Source of the DNA: Bacteroidota bacterium
GTDB taxonomy: Bacteria > Bacteroidota > Bacteroidia > Cytophagales > Cyclobacteriaceae
Reading direction: 5' to 3'
Assembly (NCBI GenBank): GCA_018266435.1
Contig: JAFEAL010000008.1
Span: 1 to 64,000, forward strand
Length of the DNA stretch: 64,000 bases
The notes beneath the pieces are model-generated. The model did not search any database. It was given only the letters and a program-made list of their open reading frames with translations, and was not told the origin of the DNA. Of the stretch, positions 8,401-16,600 are shown piece after piece; the stretch's first letter is position 1, and each line of letters starts with the position of its first letter. The translations under genes and the position numbers were made by a program.

Positions 8401-9018
8401 CTACCTCGTGTGTCGCTCCTTATACAAACGATCCAATTTTCGCTTTATCCTTTTATTGGTCATGAATATGTTAACTGAATCCGGCTTTGACTTGGTTTCG
8501 ACCAATGTGAATCTTTTGCTAACCTCCTCATTATTAAAACAAAAACCTTCATCAAATTCTATAGTGGTATTGTTAATGATTTTTGCTCTCAATATCGGGC
8601 CTAAAACCCACCGAAAAGCATCCGTATCGTATTTTTGGGTAAGCAATTTATTATCATCAATAAAATACGAACCCCAATATCGAACATCACCTTTAAATCC
8701 TCCTTTGAATCCCAACTTGTCAAGAATTTCAAGATATTGGTTTAGCGATGCTTCCATATCAAGCGTATCAAGGCCAGAATGATCGATACTAAAAAAAAAA
8801 CCATTCTCATAAAAAATGAAGCATTTTATAAGATCACTGTACCAAAAACGATTGCAGGCTCTCGGTATGACCGAAAAATAAATACCATTGATTTTAAATT
8901 TTTTGGGGTCCACTTTTTTTGTTTCTCCATATAAAGTGAAATGCCGCAGACTGCGTGTTGGTAGGCATGATGAGAATCCTACAGATAAAATGAAAATTAA
9001 AGCAATTGAAAATTTCAT
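8401..9018 (-). CDS. Small lipoprotein in the RHS cargo
   Basis: A 205-residue predicted lipoprotein: MKFSIALIFILSVGFSSC ends in a lipobox Cys18. The mature part contains KINGIYFSVIP, a Phe/Tyr-rich middle and a basic C-terminus (NKRIKRKLDRLYKERH). I do not recognise a family. It is the third small exported protein after the orphan RHS tip, separated from the previous gene by a 308-base gap holding two palindromic repeats. Its position after a toxin tip makes it a candidate immunity or accessory protein, but it could equally be an unrelated lipoprotein. Confidence 0.65.
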   Translation of the reverse strand: MKFSIALIFILSVGFSSCLPTRSLRHFTLYGETKKVDPKKFKINGIYFSVIPRACNRFWYSDLIKCFIFYENGFFFSIDHSGLDTLDMEASLNQYLEILDKLGFKGGFKGDVRYWGSYFIDDNKLLTQKYDTDAFRWVLGPILRAKIINNTTIEFDEGFCFNNEEVSKRFTLVETKSKPDSVNIFMTNKRIKRKLDRLYKERHTR

Positions 9019-9040
9019 ACTCTTTAGTAACCCTTAGTTA

Positions 9041-9062
9041 TTGTTGGTCGCCTGACCAACAA
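9041..9062. repeat. TTGGTC/GACCAA palindrome, copy 1
   Basis: Nine-base arms TTGTTGGTC and GACCAACAA around a four-base loop. It lies just upstream of the lipoprotein gene ending at 8401 and downstream of the 146-residue gene. Confidence 0.6.
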
Positions 9063-9184
9063 TCTCAAATCTCTTCATGATGTGTGAGAAAACCAAATTC
9101 GTCAACTCCGTTTTCATAAAAAAATGATTTTGCTCGGCTACCATCTCCAAAAATATAAAGCTTAGACTATTTTAAAAATAGAAC

Positions 9185-9217
9185 GTAGTTGGTCAGCGAC
9201 CAACTACAACTCAGGGA
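9185..9217. repeat. TTGGTC/GACCAA palindrome, copy 2, with AACTCAGGGA tail
   Basis: Ten-base arms GTAGTTGGTC and GACCAACTAC around AGC, followed by AACTCAGGGA. The unit, including the tail, recurs at 11778-11811 with few differences. Confidence 0.65.
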
Positions 9218-9326
9218 ATGGTAGGGTTTTGTTCATCAAACCATAACTCAAATTCTCTTGGGCCGTCTGCATAACGAATCAATTCCTTGTCATTCTCAAT
9301 GCCAGCTTCTCACATTTGGAAGCATA

Positions 9327-9734
9327 TTATTTTTGTAGTTCAATTTTATGAACATCTTTCAAATTGATAGGCTTGATGTTGATGCCCAAAAAATGATCTT
9401 TTTTGCCAGTAATAGTGCTGTCCTGAATGATCAGTGTATCAAAGTAAAAAGTATTTTTCTTGCCGTCTTTCTTGGTGATGCGCACAGCCGTTCGGTTCCT
9501 CACGGAGATAACATGTTCCTGCCCGTTTTGGTCAAGCACTTTCACTTCACGCAGCGTGTTGCCCGTGACGCGCCCCGGAAAAAATGCATAAGGGAAAGCA
9601 ACTATGTAGTTTGTCTTTTTTTCTTGGCCACTGTTGGCAAACTGCTCCAATAAACTTTGCGTAGATAAATTATATGTGGCGCATCTGCTCATAAGAACTG
9701 CCATTGCCATGAGCGATAAAGTAAGTTTGTTCAT
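9327..9734 (-). CDS. Small lipoprotein in the RHS cargo
   Basis: A 135-residue protein from the ATG at 9734. MNKLTLSLMAMAVLMSRC ends in a Cys with a lipobox-like context. The mature part has LREVKVLDQNGQEHVISV and ITKKDGKKNTFYFDTLII, a small all-beta pattern, followed by LGINIKPINLKDVHKIEL. I do not recognise the family. The internal start is preferred because it places the signal at the N-terminus. The gene lies 10 bases after the 213-residue gene and is probably in the same transcript as the orphan RHS tip. Confidence 0.65.
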   Translation of the reverse strand: MNKLTLSLMAMAVLMSRCATYNLSTQSLLEQFANSGQEKKTNYIVAFPYAFFPGRVTGNTLREVKVLDQNGQEHVISVRNRTAVRITKKDGKKNTFYFDTLIIQDSTITGKKDHFLGINIKPINLKDVHKIELQK

Positions 9735-9744
9735 GATGATTAAG

Positions 9745-10386
9745 TTATTTTTTGTTATGACTCTCATTGATCAAAAATTTCCTGACTTCTTTTATTGGCC
9801 TTTTAAAAAAGCGTTTGTGACTAATCCCTGGCCATCGCTTTACAGGTCTTGCATTTGACCATTGAGTATACCTTTTTCTAATATGTATATCAAATCCATT
9901 CTTATTAGGTGAATACACATATGCATTCACATCCCACCAAGTACCTGTAATAAAATAATTGGCAGATGTTCCTGATGTTCGGTGTTTGTGTCTCAATATC
10001 TCCATAGAATAAAAATCCAGGTATTCCCACACAGCATCAAGAATAACAATTCTTTTACTTAATAAGCACTTACTGCAAATACCCTTCAAGAATTCCTTTT
10101 TTCTGCGAGATACTGAATCTAATTTCAGCCCATAGTAACATGAATCTGGAACGCGGAGAACAATGAAGTGATCTTTCAAGGATTTCTCTATAATACGGTT
10201 CATCACCTCTTTTTCTGGCTCCAAATTGTATTTGGTCTGATAGCTCCCCATTCTATGTTCCAAGCTTTCAACTAAATCTAAGAATGAGACAGCATACAAA
10301 GTATCTTTATCTATCGGCTTTTTTGGTTGGGCATGAATAGGATCACAACATAAACCAAACACCAAAACGAATACTGCATGGCGCAT
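9745..10386 (-). CDS. Exported protein directly after the orphan RHS tip; candidate immunity protein
   Basis: A 213-residue protein with a Sec signal (MRHAVFVLVFGLCCDPIHAQ). The mature part contains LVESLEHRMGSYQTKYN and a later NYFITGTWWDVNAYVYSP segment, and ends in a basic region. I do not recognise the family. It begins 9 bases after the stop of the orphan RHS tip, the position normally held by the cognate immunity gene of a polymorphic toxin. Being exported, it would protect in the periplasm or at the outer membrane. Function is inferred from position only. Confidence 0.65.
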   Translation of the reverse strand: MRHAVFVLVFGLCCDPIHAQPKKPIDKDTLYAVSFLDLVESLEHRMGSYQTKYNLEPEKEVMNRIIEKSLKDHFIVLRVPDSCYYGLKLDSVSRRKKEFLKGICSKCLLSKRIVILDAVWEYLDFYSMEILRHKHRTSGTSANYFITGTWWDVNAYVYSPNKNGFDIHIRKRYTQWSNARPVKRWPGISHKRFFKRPIKEVRKFLINESHNKK

Positions 10387-10395
10387 AACTATCTT

Positions 10396-11742
10396 CTATT
10401 GACCCGCACATAATCTGATGAAAGCCCACCTGCCGCCAAAATCTTTCCCTAAACTTTGGAACGGATCGTCAAGAGAATCGACCAACATGCTTTCATAACT
10501 GTCTGTTTCTTTGCCTTCGGCTATCTTGAGAAATTGAGTCAATAGATTCTTGGAAAAACCCATCATTATGTTTTTAGTAATATTTCCTGATAACATACTA
10601 AAGGAAATGGAACGAAATCCCGTGTATTCGCCTGTCTCCATACCCAAAAAACCTTTTGCTTTCTCCATCGCAAAATCGTTAAAGAAATTCCATCCATCGT
10701 AATCTGATTTATATCCATCTTTCCCATAACCTTTAATTCCCTCTTTCAAACCAGGCATGATGAACTTGCCCAAACGAGAGTCAGAAAAATCTCTAAAAAA
10801 TTTAGTCGTCCACCCGCCTTCATCTTCTAAATACGTTTTTTTTGCAGCAGCCATGTATTCCTTATCAAAGTCCTTACCATAAGCGTCTTTCCATGCTTGT
10901 TTGAATCCATCATCAATGCCTCCCTTCTCTGCCCCAGAAAGTTCAGCAGCAGCTTCGCCTTCTTCAATCGATTCCCCAACCTCATATCCTTGCAAGGCAG
11001 ACATGCCTCCTGTTATAAATGACTGTACCCACGTTTTTCCAACATGATTAGCCTGATCTGCGGCTGTTGTTAAAGCTCCGGCAACTGCGAAGCCAAGTTC
11101 TGGATTCATTGTATTCCATCCGACATCTGCTCCTACAGCGCCTGCACCAAAATATTCCAGGCCTTTTAAAAAGCCTCCCTTTCCGTGCGTAATTGCATCC
11201 CAGTTGCTCACAACATTTGATATACCGCCCACCACGGCAATCACTATGTCATCCCATCCAAACCACTCCCCATTCGGGTCTCTCCCCATCATAGGAACAT
11301 TGCCCATCGCCAAGTAAGGGCTGCTAAATTGCTTTTGAGGATCACCAGCTAACCACCTTCCCAAGTCCGCATAATACATGCGGCTTCCAAAGTCGTGCCA
11401 ACCGGTTTGGGCTATCAACTCTTTACCCTGAAATAAATACGCATTATCTGTCTCCCCATTTCTTAACCAACTATAACTCTTCATTCCAAACGGGTAGTAG
11501 TTGTTCACCTGTATCACGTTGCTCTCTTGTACGGTGATCTTCAGGTCATCAAAATACACATCGTTGCCCGTGTCATTGTCATAGCTCAGGTAGATGAAAA
11601 CATAGCCAATTTCTTGAACCGGTATGGTGGTGCCGATGTTTCCCGCGATCACTGTACCTGAAGGAGCCGCAGCACCGCCCGTGTGAGCAAATGCATTTAC
11701 GCTTGTGAAAAAGAAAACTGATATTGAAAATATCCTGCTCAC
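10396..11742 (-). CDS. Orphan RHS core plus toxin tip with its own signal peptide
   Basis: A 448-residue protein. MSRIFSISVFFFTSVNAFA looks like a Sec signal. Residues about 45-165 (EIGYVFIYLSYDNDTGNDVY to DPNGEWFGWDD) nearly duplicate the end of the large RHS protein, including the core YYPFGM, FQGKELIAQTGW and YADLGRW motifs. The remaining 280 residues differ completely: a pre-toxin hydrophobic stretch (GGISNVVSNWDAITHGKGG), then a soluble domain (DGFKQAWKDAYGKDFDKEY through ESMLVDSLDDPF). It lacks the RHS barrel, so it is either a stored tip for exchange or a small exported effector. The toxin activity is not recognisable. Confidence 0.85.
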   Translation of the reverse strand: MSRIFSISVFFFTSVNAFAHTGGAAAPSGTVIAGNIGTTIPVQEIGYVFIYLSYDNDTGNDVYFDDLKITVQESNVIQVNNYYPFGMKSYSWLRNGETDNAYLFQGKELIAQTGWHDFGSRMYYADLGRWLAGDPQKQFSSPYLAMGNVPMMGRDPNGEWFGWDDIVIAVVGGISNVVSNWDAITHGKGGFLKGLEYFGAGAVGADVGWNTMNPELGFAVAGALTTAADQANHVGKTWVQSFITGGMSALQGYEVGESIEEGEAAAELSGAEKGGIDDGFKQAWKDAYGKDFDKEYMAAAKKTYLEDEGGWTTKFFRDFSDSRLGKFIMPGLKEGIKGYGKDGYKSDYDGWNFFNDFAMEKAKGFLGMETGEYTGFRSISFSMLSGNITKNIMMGFSKNLLTQFLKIAEGKETDSYESMLVDSLDDPFQSLGKDFGGRWAFIRLCAGQ

Positions 11743-11777
11743 TTGATTTTATTTTCATCCATCATGCTCAAACTAAG

Positions 11778-11811
11778 GTTGTTGGTCAGCGACAAACTAC
11801 AACTCAGGGAC
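11778..11811. repeat. TTGGTC/GACAAA palindrome, copy 3, with AACTCAGGGA tail
   Basis: GTTGTTGGTCAGCGAC followed by AAACTACAACTCAGGGA matches 9185-9217 except for a few bases. It lies between the orphan tip gene and the preceding small exported gene, so two copies bracket the orphan-tip unit (9208-11777). Confidence 0.6.
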
Positions 11812-11813
11812 AA

Positions 11814-12368
11814 TCACTGTGTAGCCTTAGAATTCAATTTCTCAATGAATTCTATTGCTCGATCTTTTTTATCATTAATAGCCTCAAATTCCCTCGATAG
11901 CTTTGGATCATTTTCTCTTAATATTTTACTTACTAGTTCAATCGTAAACTTTTTATAAACATCGTTTGGCATAATGATCATTGCATAACTGCCAATAATG
12001 CGATGAACTATAGAATTTTGGGGAGTTCTTTGAATGTAAAGCGAATATTTTCCTACTACATCTAATTTATGATAACCATGCAGTCCTCGTCTATCCTGAA
12101 CATAAATATCCTTGCCGTCAGAAAAGCCAAAAATCATTGAATGAATTTTTTTTTCGCTGTTTAACTTATACCAATATAGCTGGGTAAGTGAATCTATTAG
12201 CTCTACCACAAACTGTTCTGTGATTTCTGGCGAATTATTTTGGAAGGCTTTGAAAGACCGGTACAAACCACGGTTGTATTTTACTACTTCATCAAAGTTA
12301 CTTTCCGAATTTTGGGCCAATAATTCAAACGATAAATTACATAGATAAAAAAAAATTAAAACTCTCAT
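11814..12368 (-). CDS. Exported small protein of the RHS cargo; candidate immunity protein
   Basis: A 184-residue protein with a Sec signal (MRVLIFFYLCNLSFELLAQ). The mature part contains FVVELIDSLTQLYWYKLN, DGKDIYVQDRRGLHGYHK and IIGSYAMIIMPNDVYKKF, and ends in a charged helix. I do not recognise the family. It is the second small gene after the broken tip of the main RHS gene. Like its neighbours it is exported, which fits a role against a periplasmic toxin, but the assignment rests only on context. Confidence 0.6.
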   Translation of the reverse strand: MRVLIFFYLCNLSFELLAQNSESNFDEVVKYNRGLYRSFKAFQNNSPEITEQFVVELIDSLTQLYWYKLNSEKKIHSMIFGFSDGKDIYVQDRRGLHGYHKLDVVGKYSLYIQRTPQNSIVHRIIGSYAMIIMPNDVYKKFTIELVSKILRENDPKLSREFEAINDKKDRAIEFIEKLNSKATQ

Positions 12369-12445
12369 TTTCTATTTAGTTACTAACTAACATTCTGTAC
12401 CAAATAAAAGGTATTAGATACTTTTATAATTTTAATATACACCCT

Positions 12446-13105
12446 TCAATATCCTACATTTAAACCTAACACAATAGAAGCGTAAGGGTGAAAATATCCA
12501 TTATATGGCACTTGGGGCACTTTTATAAAAGAACCGTTCGTTCCGTTCTCGTAATATTTCCAATCGTTAGAAAATGAATAAACCCTACAGCCCAACTCAA
12601 TTCCAAAAGTGAATGGATAAAAATTCTTTATAAGTAATACGTTTGGCTTAATTAAAAGAGCATTCTGACTTAGTTGGCCACCGCTTGCGTTTAATTGTGC
12701 AAGCGGTGCTGGAACAGAGTTATCAAACCTAATTAAAGAATTTACAATTCCTATTCCCATCAATGGGATGATTTGAATGGTCTTTATCTTGAAGCATTTT
12801 CCTAGCTCTAAGTCAAAACTTAGATCGTTTTTATATGGTTGATTTGAAATCATCCAATTAAATTCTCCACCAATTAATAAAGTCCTTGAGGCTGGTAACA
12901 ATGCTTTAATACCAAAATTGACCACAATATTTGAATTAGTCTTTACACCATATTTTGAAAGCCACTCCTCAAGATCGCCCCTGTAATGCAAATCGAATCC
13001 TCCCTTAAGTAAAAACACGTATTGCCCTGCCTTGTGTAAATCATTGGGCTTTTGCCCATAAAGTTCTGGGCTGAGCAGTATTAAAAGAAAAAAAAGGTAT
13101 CTCAT
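12446..13105 (-). CDS. Outer-membrane-barrel-like exported protein next to the RHS tip
   Basis: A 219-residue protein from the ATG at 13105, with a Sec signal (MRYLFFLLILLSPELYGQ). It alternates polar and aromatic strands (VFLLKGGFDLHYRGD, GGEFNWMISNQPY, PFTFGIELGCRVYSF) and ends PYASIVLGLNVGY, a pattern of small outer-membrane beta-barrels. The start lies one base after the TAA that closes the toxin-tip stretch, so the two are translationally coupled or were once one operon unit. It could be the immunity protein of the main tip or a surface barrel; no family is recognised. Confidence 0.65.
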   Translation of the reverse strand: MRYLFFLLILLSPELYGQKPNDLHKAGQYVFLLKGGFDLHYRGDLEEWLSKYGVKTNSNIVVNFGIKALLPASRTLLIGGEFNWMISNQPYKNDLSFDLELGKCFKIKTIQIIPLMGIGIVNSLIRFDNSVPAPLAQLNASGGQLSQNALLIKPNVLLIKNFYPFTFGIELGCRVYSFSNDWKYYENGTNGSFIKVPQVPYNGYFHPYASIVLGLNVGY

Positions 13106-13106
13106 T

Positions 13107-13607
13107 TTACCATCCAAAAAGATTTCCAAGACCATCTTTAATTCCGCCCGACCAGATGTTGATGTAATTTGAATCTCGGTAAAATGGTTCTTTACTATCC
13201 TTAATAAGACCTTGCAATCGTCTTAATAAGTCAACACCACCTTGACCTGCAGCTACAGAGCCTATCTCCTTTATGGCAAGTATCCCCCAATTTGCATTAG
13301 TGATTCTGTCCTTAACATAGTCACTCAATGAAGAAAAACGGCTTACAGCCCTGCTTGATCTATTTACAGATTTTCCCATTTCTCCGTATATATCGGTTGC
13401 TTTGTCAACTAAATTCCCAGCAAATTTGCTTGCACCTGCACCTGCTGACTGAGCCCATGCCTCTTTAAAGTCAAAGTTTGAAAGACTGAATCCATTCCCA
13501 ACTTCACTCTTGAAACCTCCACTTAAGAAACCTCCAATGGCATCTGATGTTACTCCCTTAAAAATTCCAGCAGCTTTTGATCCTCCACTAAAAAAGACTT
13601 TATCAAC
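13107..13607 (-). pseudogene. Toxin-tip stretch of the RHS gene, cut off by one in-frame TAA
   Basis: Directly after the TAA at 13608-13610, the same reading frame stays open for 166 codons, starting VDKVFFSGGSKAAGIF and ending GGIKDGLGNLFGW. KVFFSGG is the kind of junction seen between the pre-toxin region and the toxin domain of Bacteroidota RHS proteins. The content is Gly/Ser/Ala-rich, then helical (YVKDRITNANWGIL, GVDLLRRLQGLIKDSK). No start codon with a clear initiation site is visible; the first internal ATG is at 13379. I read it as the severed C-terminal tip of the 1781-residue protein, either by nonsense mutation or as a leftover older tip. The activity is not recognisable. Confidence 0.7.
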
Positions 13608-16600
13608 TTAACCTTCCATCCAATCTCCCTGAAAACCTGATTGAATAGCAGAAATACCCTCGAAACCAGCGATTGCTTCAAATGCACCTTCACCATTCAT
13701 GCGAGAAATATTGTCGGCATTCTCTGCAACATTTGTTGCTGTAGTAGTTGCATCTAAAATTGCAAATTGAGCGGCACTCTTAATAGCTCCCAAACCACCT
13801 GTACTTGCTGTGGCTCCTTCGGCAGCCAGCCCACCCCCTAATGTCAGATAACCTACTTCAGCTATTGCGGCACCTACTAGGCCAGACTCTGCTGCTTTCC
13901 ATCCCCAGTTTCCTTTAGTAAGTCCGTAACTAGCATACCCAACTACAAATCCAACAGCAGAGACAATTATGTCATCCCATCCAAACCACTCCCCATTCGG
14001 GTCAGTGCCCATCATCGGCACATTCCCCATGGCCATATAAGGGCTGCTAAATTGCTTTTGAGGATCACCCGCAAACCACCTTCCTAAATCCGCATAGTAC
14101 ATCCTGCTGCCGAAGTCATACCACCCTGTCTGTGCAATGAGTTCTTTGCCCTGAAATAAATACGCATTATCTGTTTCTCCATTTCTTAACCAACTATAAC
14201 TCTTCATTCCAAACGGGTAGTAGTTGTTCACCTGTATCACAGGGCTCTCTTGTTGGGTGATCTTCAGGTCATCGAAATACACATCGTTACCTGTATCATT
14301 GTCATAGCTCAGGTAAATGAAAACATAACCAATTTCCGGTGCTGTGATTTGGGGCAAGGCCATAGGCCCTCCACCGCCCGTGGGCACCGGCACGGACTGC
14401 CCGCCCAGCGGGTTGTAATCTTTGTCGAACAATATGTAATTCAAAAATGCGCTCGGTGCAGTTGTGCCCTGGCCGGGGCTCAGGCCCGCGATCACCGCAT
14501 TGCCCGTGTTGTTCAGGCTGCTGAAAATGGCACCGGGGTCGCCCGTGCCGCTGACCCCGCCAAACACGGGGGCCACCGCACCCATTACCGTGGCCAACGG
14601 TGTTTTGGTATAGCTCCCGCCCGTGAGGTACGAAGAATTTACGGAAGCGTTGACCACATCCCCGGGATACACTTTCAAACTCTTGGCCGGGCCCACTTTG
14701 TAAGTGGGGTTCATCTTCACCACATAACTTCCACCGGGGGTGGTGTTGGCCGTGGGGTTGGAAAAGATCATGGCATAGTTCATGTTCAGGAACTGGCCCG
14801 TCACTCCGTTGGTCAGCGTGGCGGCATCTTCGGTGGGCCGGTTGTTGGGCTCCATCGTGGCGGTATAGGCCTGCGTGCCCGGGTTGGTCTGCAGCACCAC
14901 GCGTGTGCTGCCCACCTGGTCGGTAATAAAATAGTTGTACTCAAAATCGGTTTTGTAAAGTGCCACTCTATTAACATATATCGTGTTGCCCGTTGCCGGC
15001 CCGTTCCATTTTACGCCCAGTGAAACGGAAGTAGCGTTGGAGGGAACAACAAAGCTTACCGATGCCCAGCTTTCATTGGCCGCACCGGTGGGCAACGGCA
15101 CCGGGGCATACGCTGCGCCCGGCCAGACCAAATCGCCCAGATTTGTTTTTACATACAGCATGGCCAATGAGCCTGAGGTTTGGTAACCGAGTATTCTAAA
15201 CGAGTACGTTTGCCCGGCTGTTACGGGGTACGCAGTTCCTTTGTCGGTGCTGATGGGGAAGATTCCTTCGTTTTGGGTTCCGGCACTGTTGGATGCCGTT
15301 ACATAGGTTTGCGTATTTTGATAGACGCATGACAGCGTTACATTTCCGCTGGTGGCGGTGAAGCCGCTCAAACTTCCCGCATCGGGGTTGGAGAAAATGT
15401 TTTCGTACGTGGGCGGTGTGATCCTTCCTTCGGGTTGGTTCACGGTCAGCACCTGCCCGTTGAGCAGAACAAAGTTGCCCACGTAGTCGGTGGAGGTGGT
15501 CACGTAGGTTTGATAGGTAGGGGAATGTTTTGCCGTGTCATAGATATATGCCATCTGGTTGAGCTTGATGCCCGCAGCATCGTACGTGTATTTTATGTAA
15601 GACGTGTCTGTGCCTACTACGTTTATTGATATCTTTTTCGGCCGGTTGTTAAAATAGTAGGTGATCTTTGATATTTTCTTGTTCAGGTCGCTGGTCAGGT
15701 TGCCGTTAGCATCGTAGGTGTAATCGGGATTGGCAATGGTGTTGGGCCCGCCATCGGCAAAGCCGAGCTGGCGGGTGGCCGTAGTGGAATTGTCAGCTAC
15801 GTACTGCAACTGGTTGCCGTTATCGGATGAAGTTGAATAGGCAGTTGATCCCGCGGTTACTCCATACGTGTAGGTCAGCTGATCCATGGTGCTCAATGAA
15901 TTTGAGCCATTGCTAAAATACTCCGTGTTGCGGTTGAGCGTAAGGATGTTTCCGTTCAGGTCGTACGTAAGATTGTTCTCGGTAAAGAAATCCGGTTCGC
16001 CTGTCCACGTCAGGCTGTTGTCCAAACTCATTTTGCCGCTCGATGAGGTGACGCGTTTTAAATTATCATAGCCAAAGTTGTACAAGCGCTTCTTGCTGCC
16101 CAGGTCCTGCTTCCAGCGGATGGCGCTGATGAGCCCATCGGGGCGGGGGCTGTTGCCCGCTCCGCTCAATGAAGTGTTGTAAGTCAGATCCATGCCGAAG
16201 TAATCGTTGGCATCGTCTCCGGTGTCCGTGCCCGTGGGGATGTTGTTGATGTTGGTCAGTTCTCCGCGGATGTCATAGCGGAAATCGACATTTTGCAAAT
16301 ATGCCGTGCCGCCATCGGTACTGTGCAATTTCTTTTTCACTACCTGGCCCAGTTCATTGTACTCCAGTGCCGACAGAATAACCATCGGCTGGCTGTTGAC
16401 CTGGTGCTGCACTTGCAGCAGCCTGCCCACCGGGTCGTACGAAAATACTTTGCGCTGGGTGGTGATGTTGCCGGTGTTGTAGCCGATGGCGGTCTGAAGT
16501 TCTTCCAGTTTCTTGCCGCTGAAATCATACAGCGTGGAAATGCGGTCGCGGCCGCCCACGTGGTTCGCCCCGATCACTTGCACCACGCTGCCATATCGGT

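Larger units (their letters stand above)
9019..9326. other. Gene-free stretch with two hyphenated palindromes
   Basis: No ORF is convincing here. The stretch contains the palindromes at 9041-9062 and 9185-9207 and is otherwise AT-rich. A fragment resembling the upstream gene junction is not evident. Confidence 0.5.

Noticed and set aside
14250-15023. 257-codon plus-strand frame inside the RHS gene
   Set aside because: Antisense shadow of the GC-rich RHS body; the minus-strand frame has clear RHS domains throughout.
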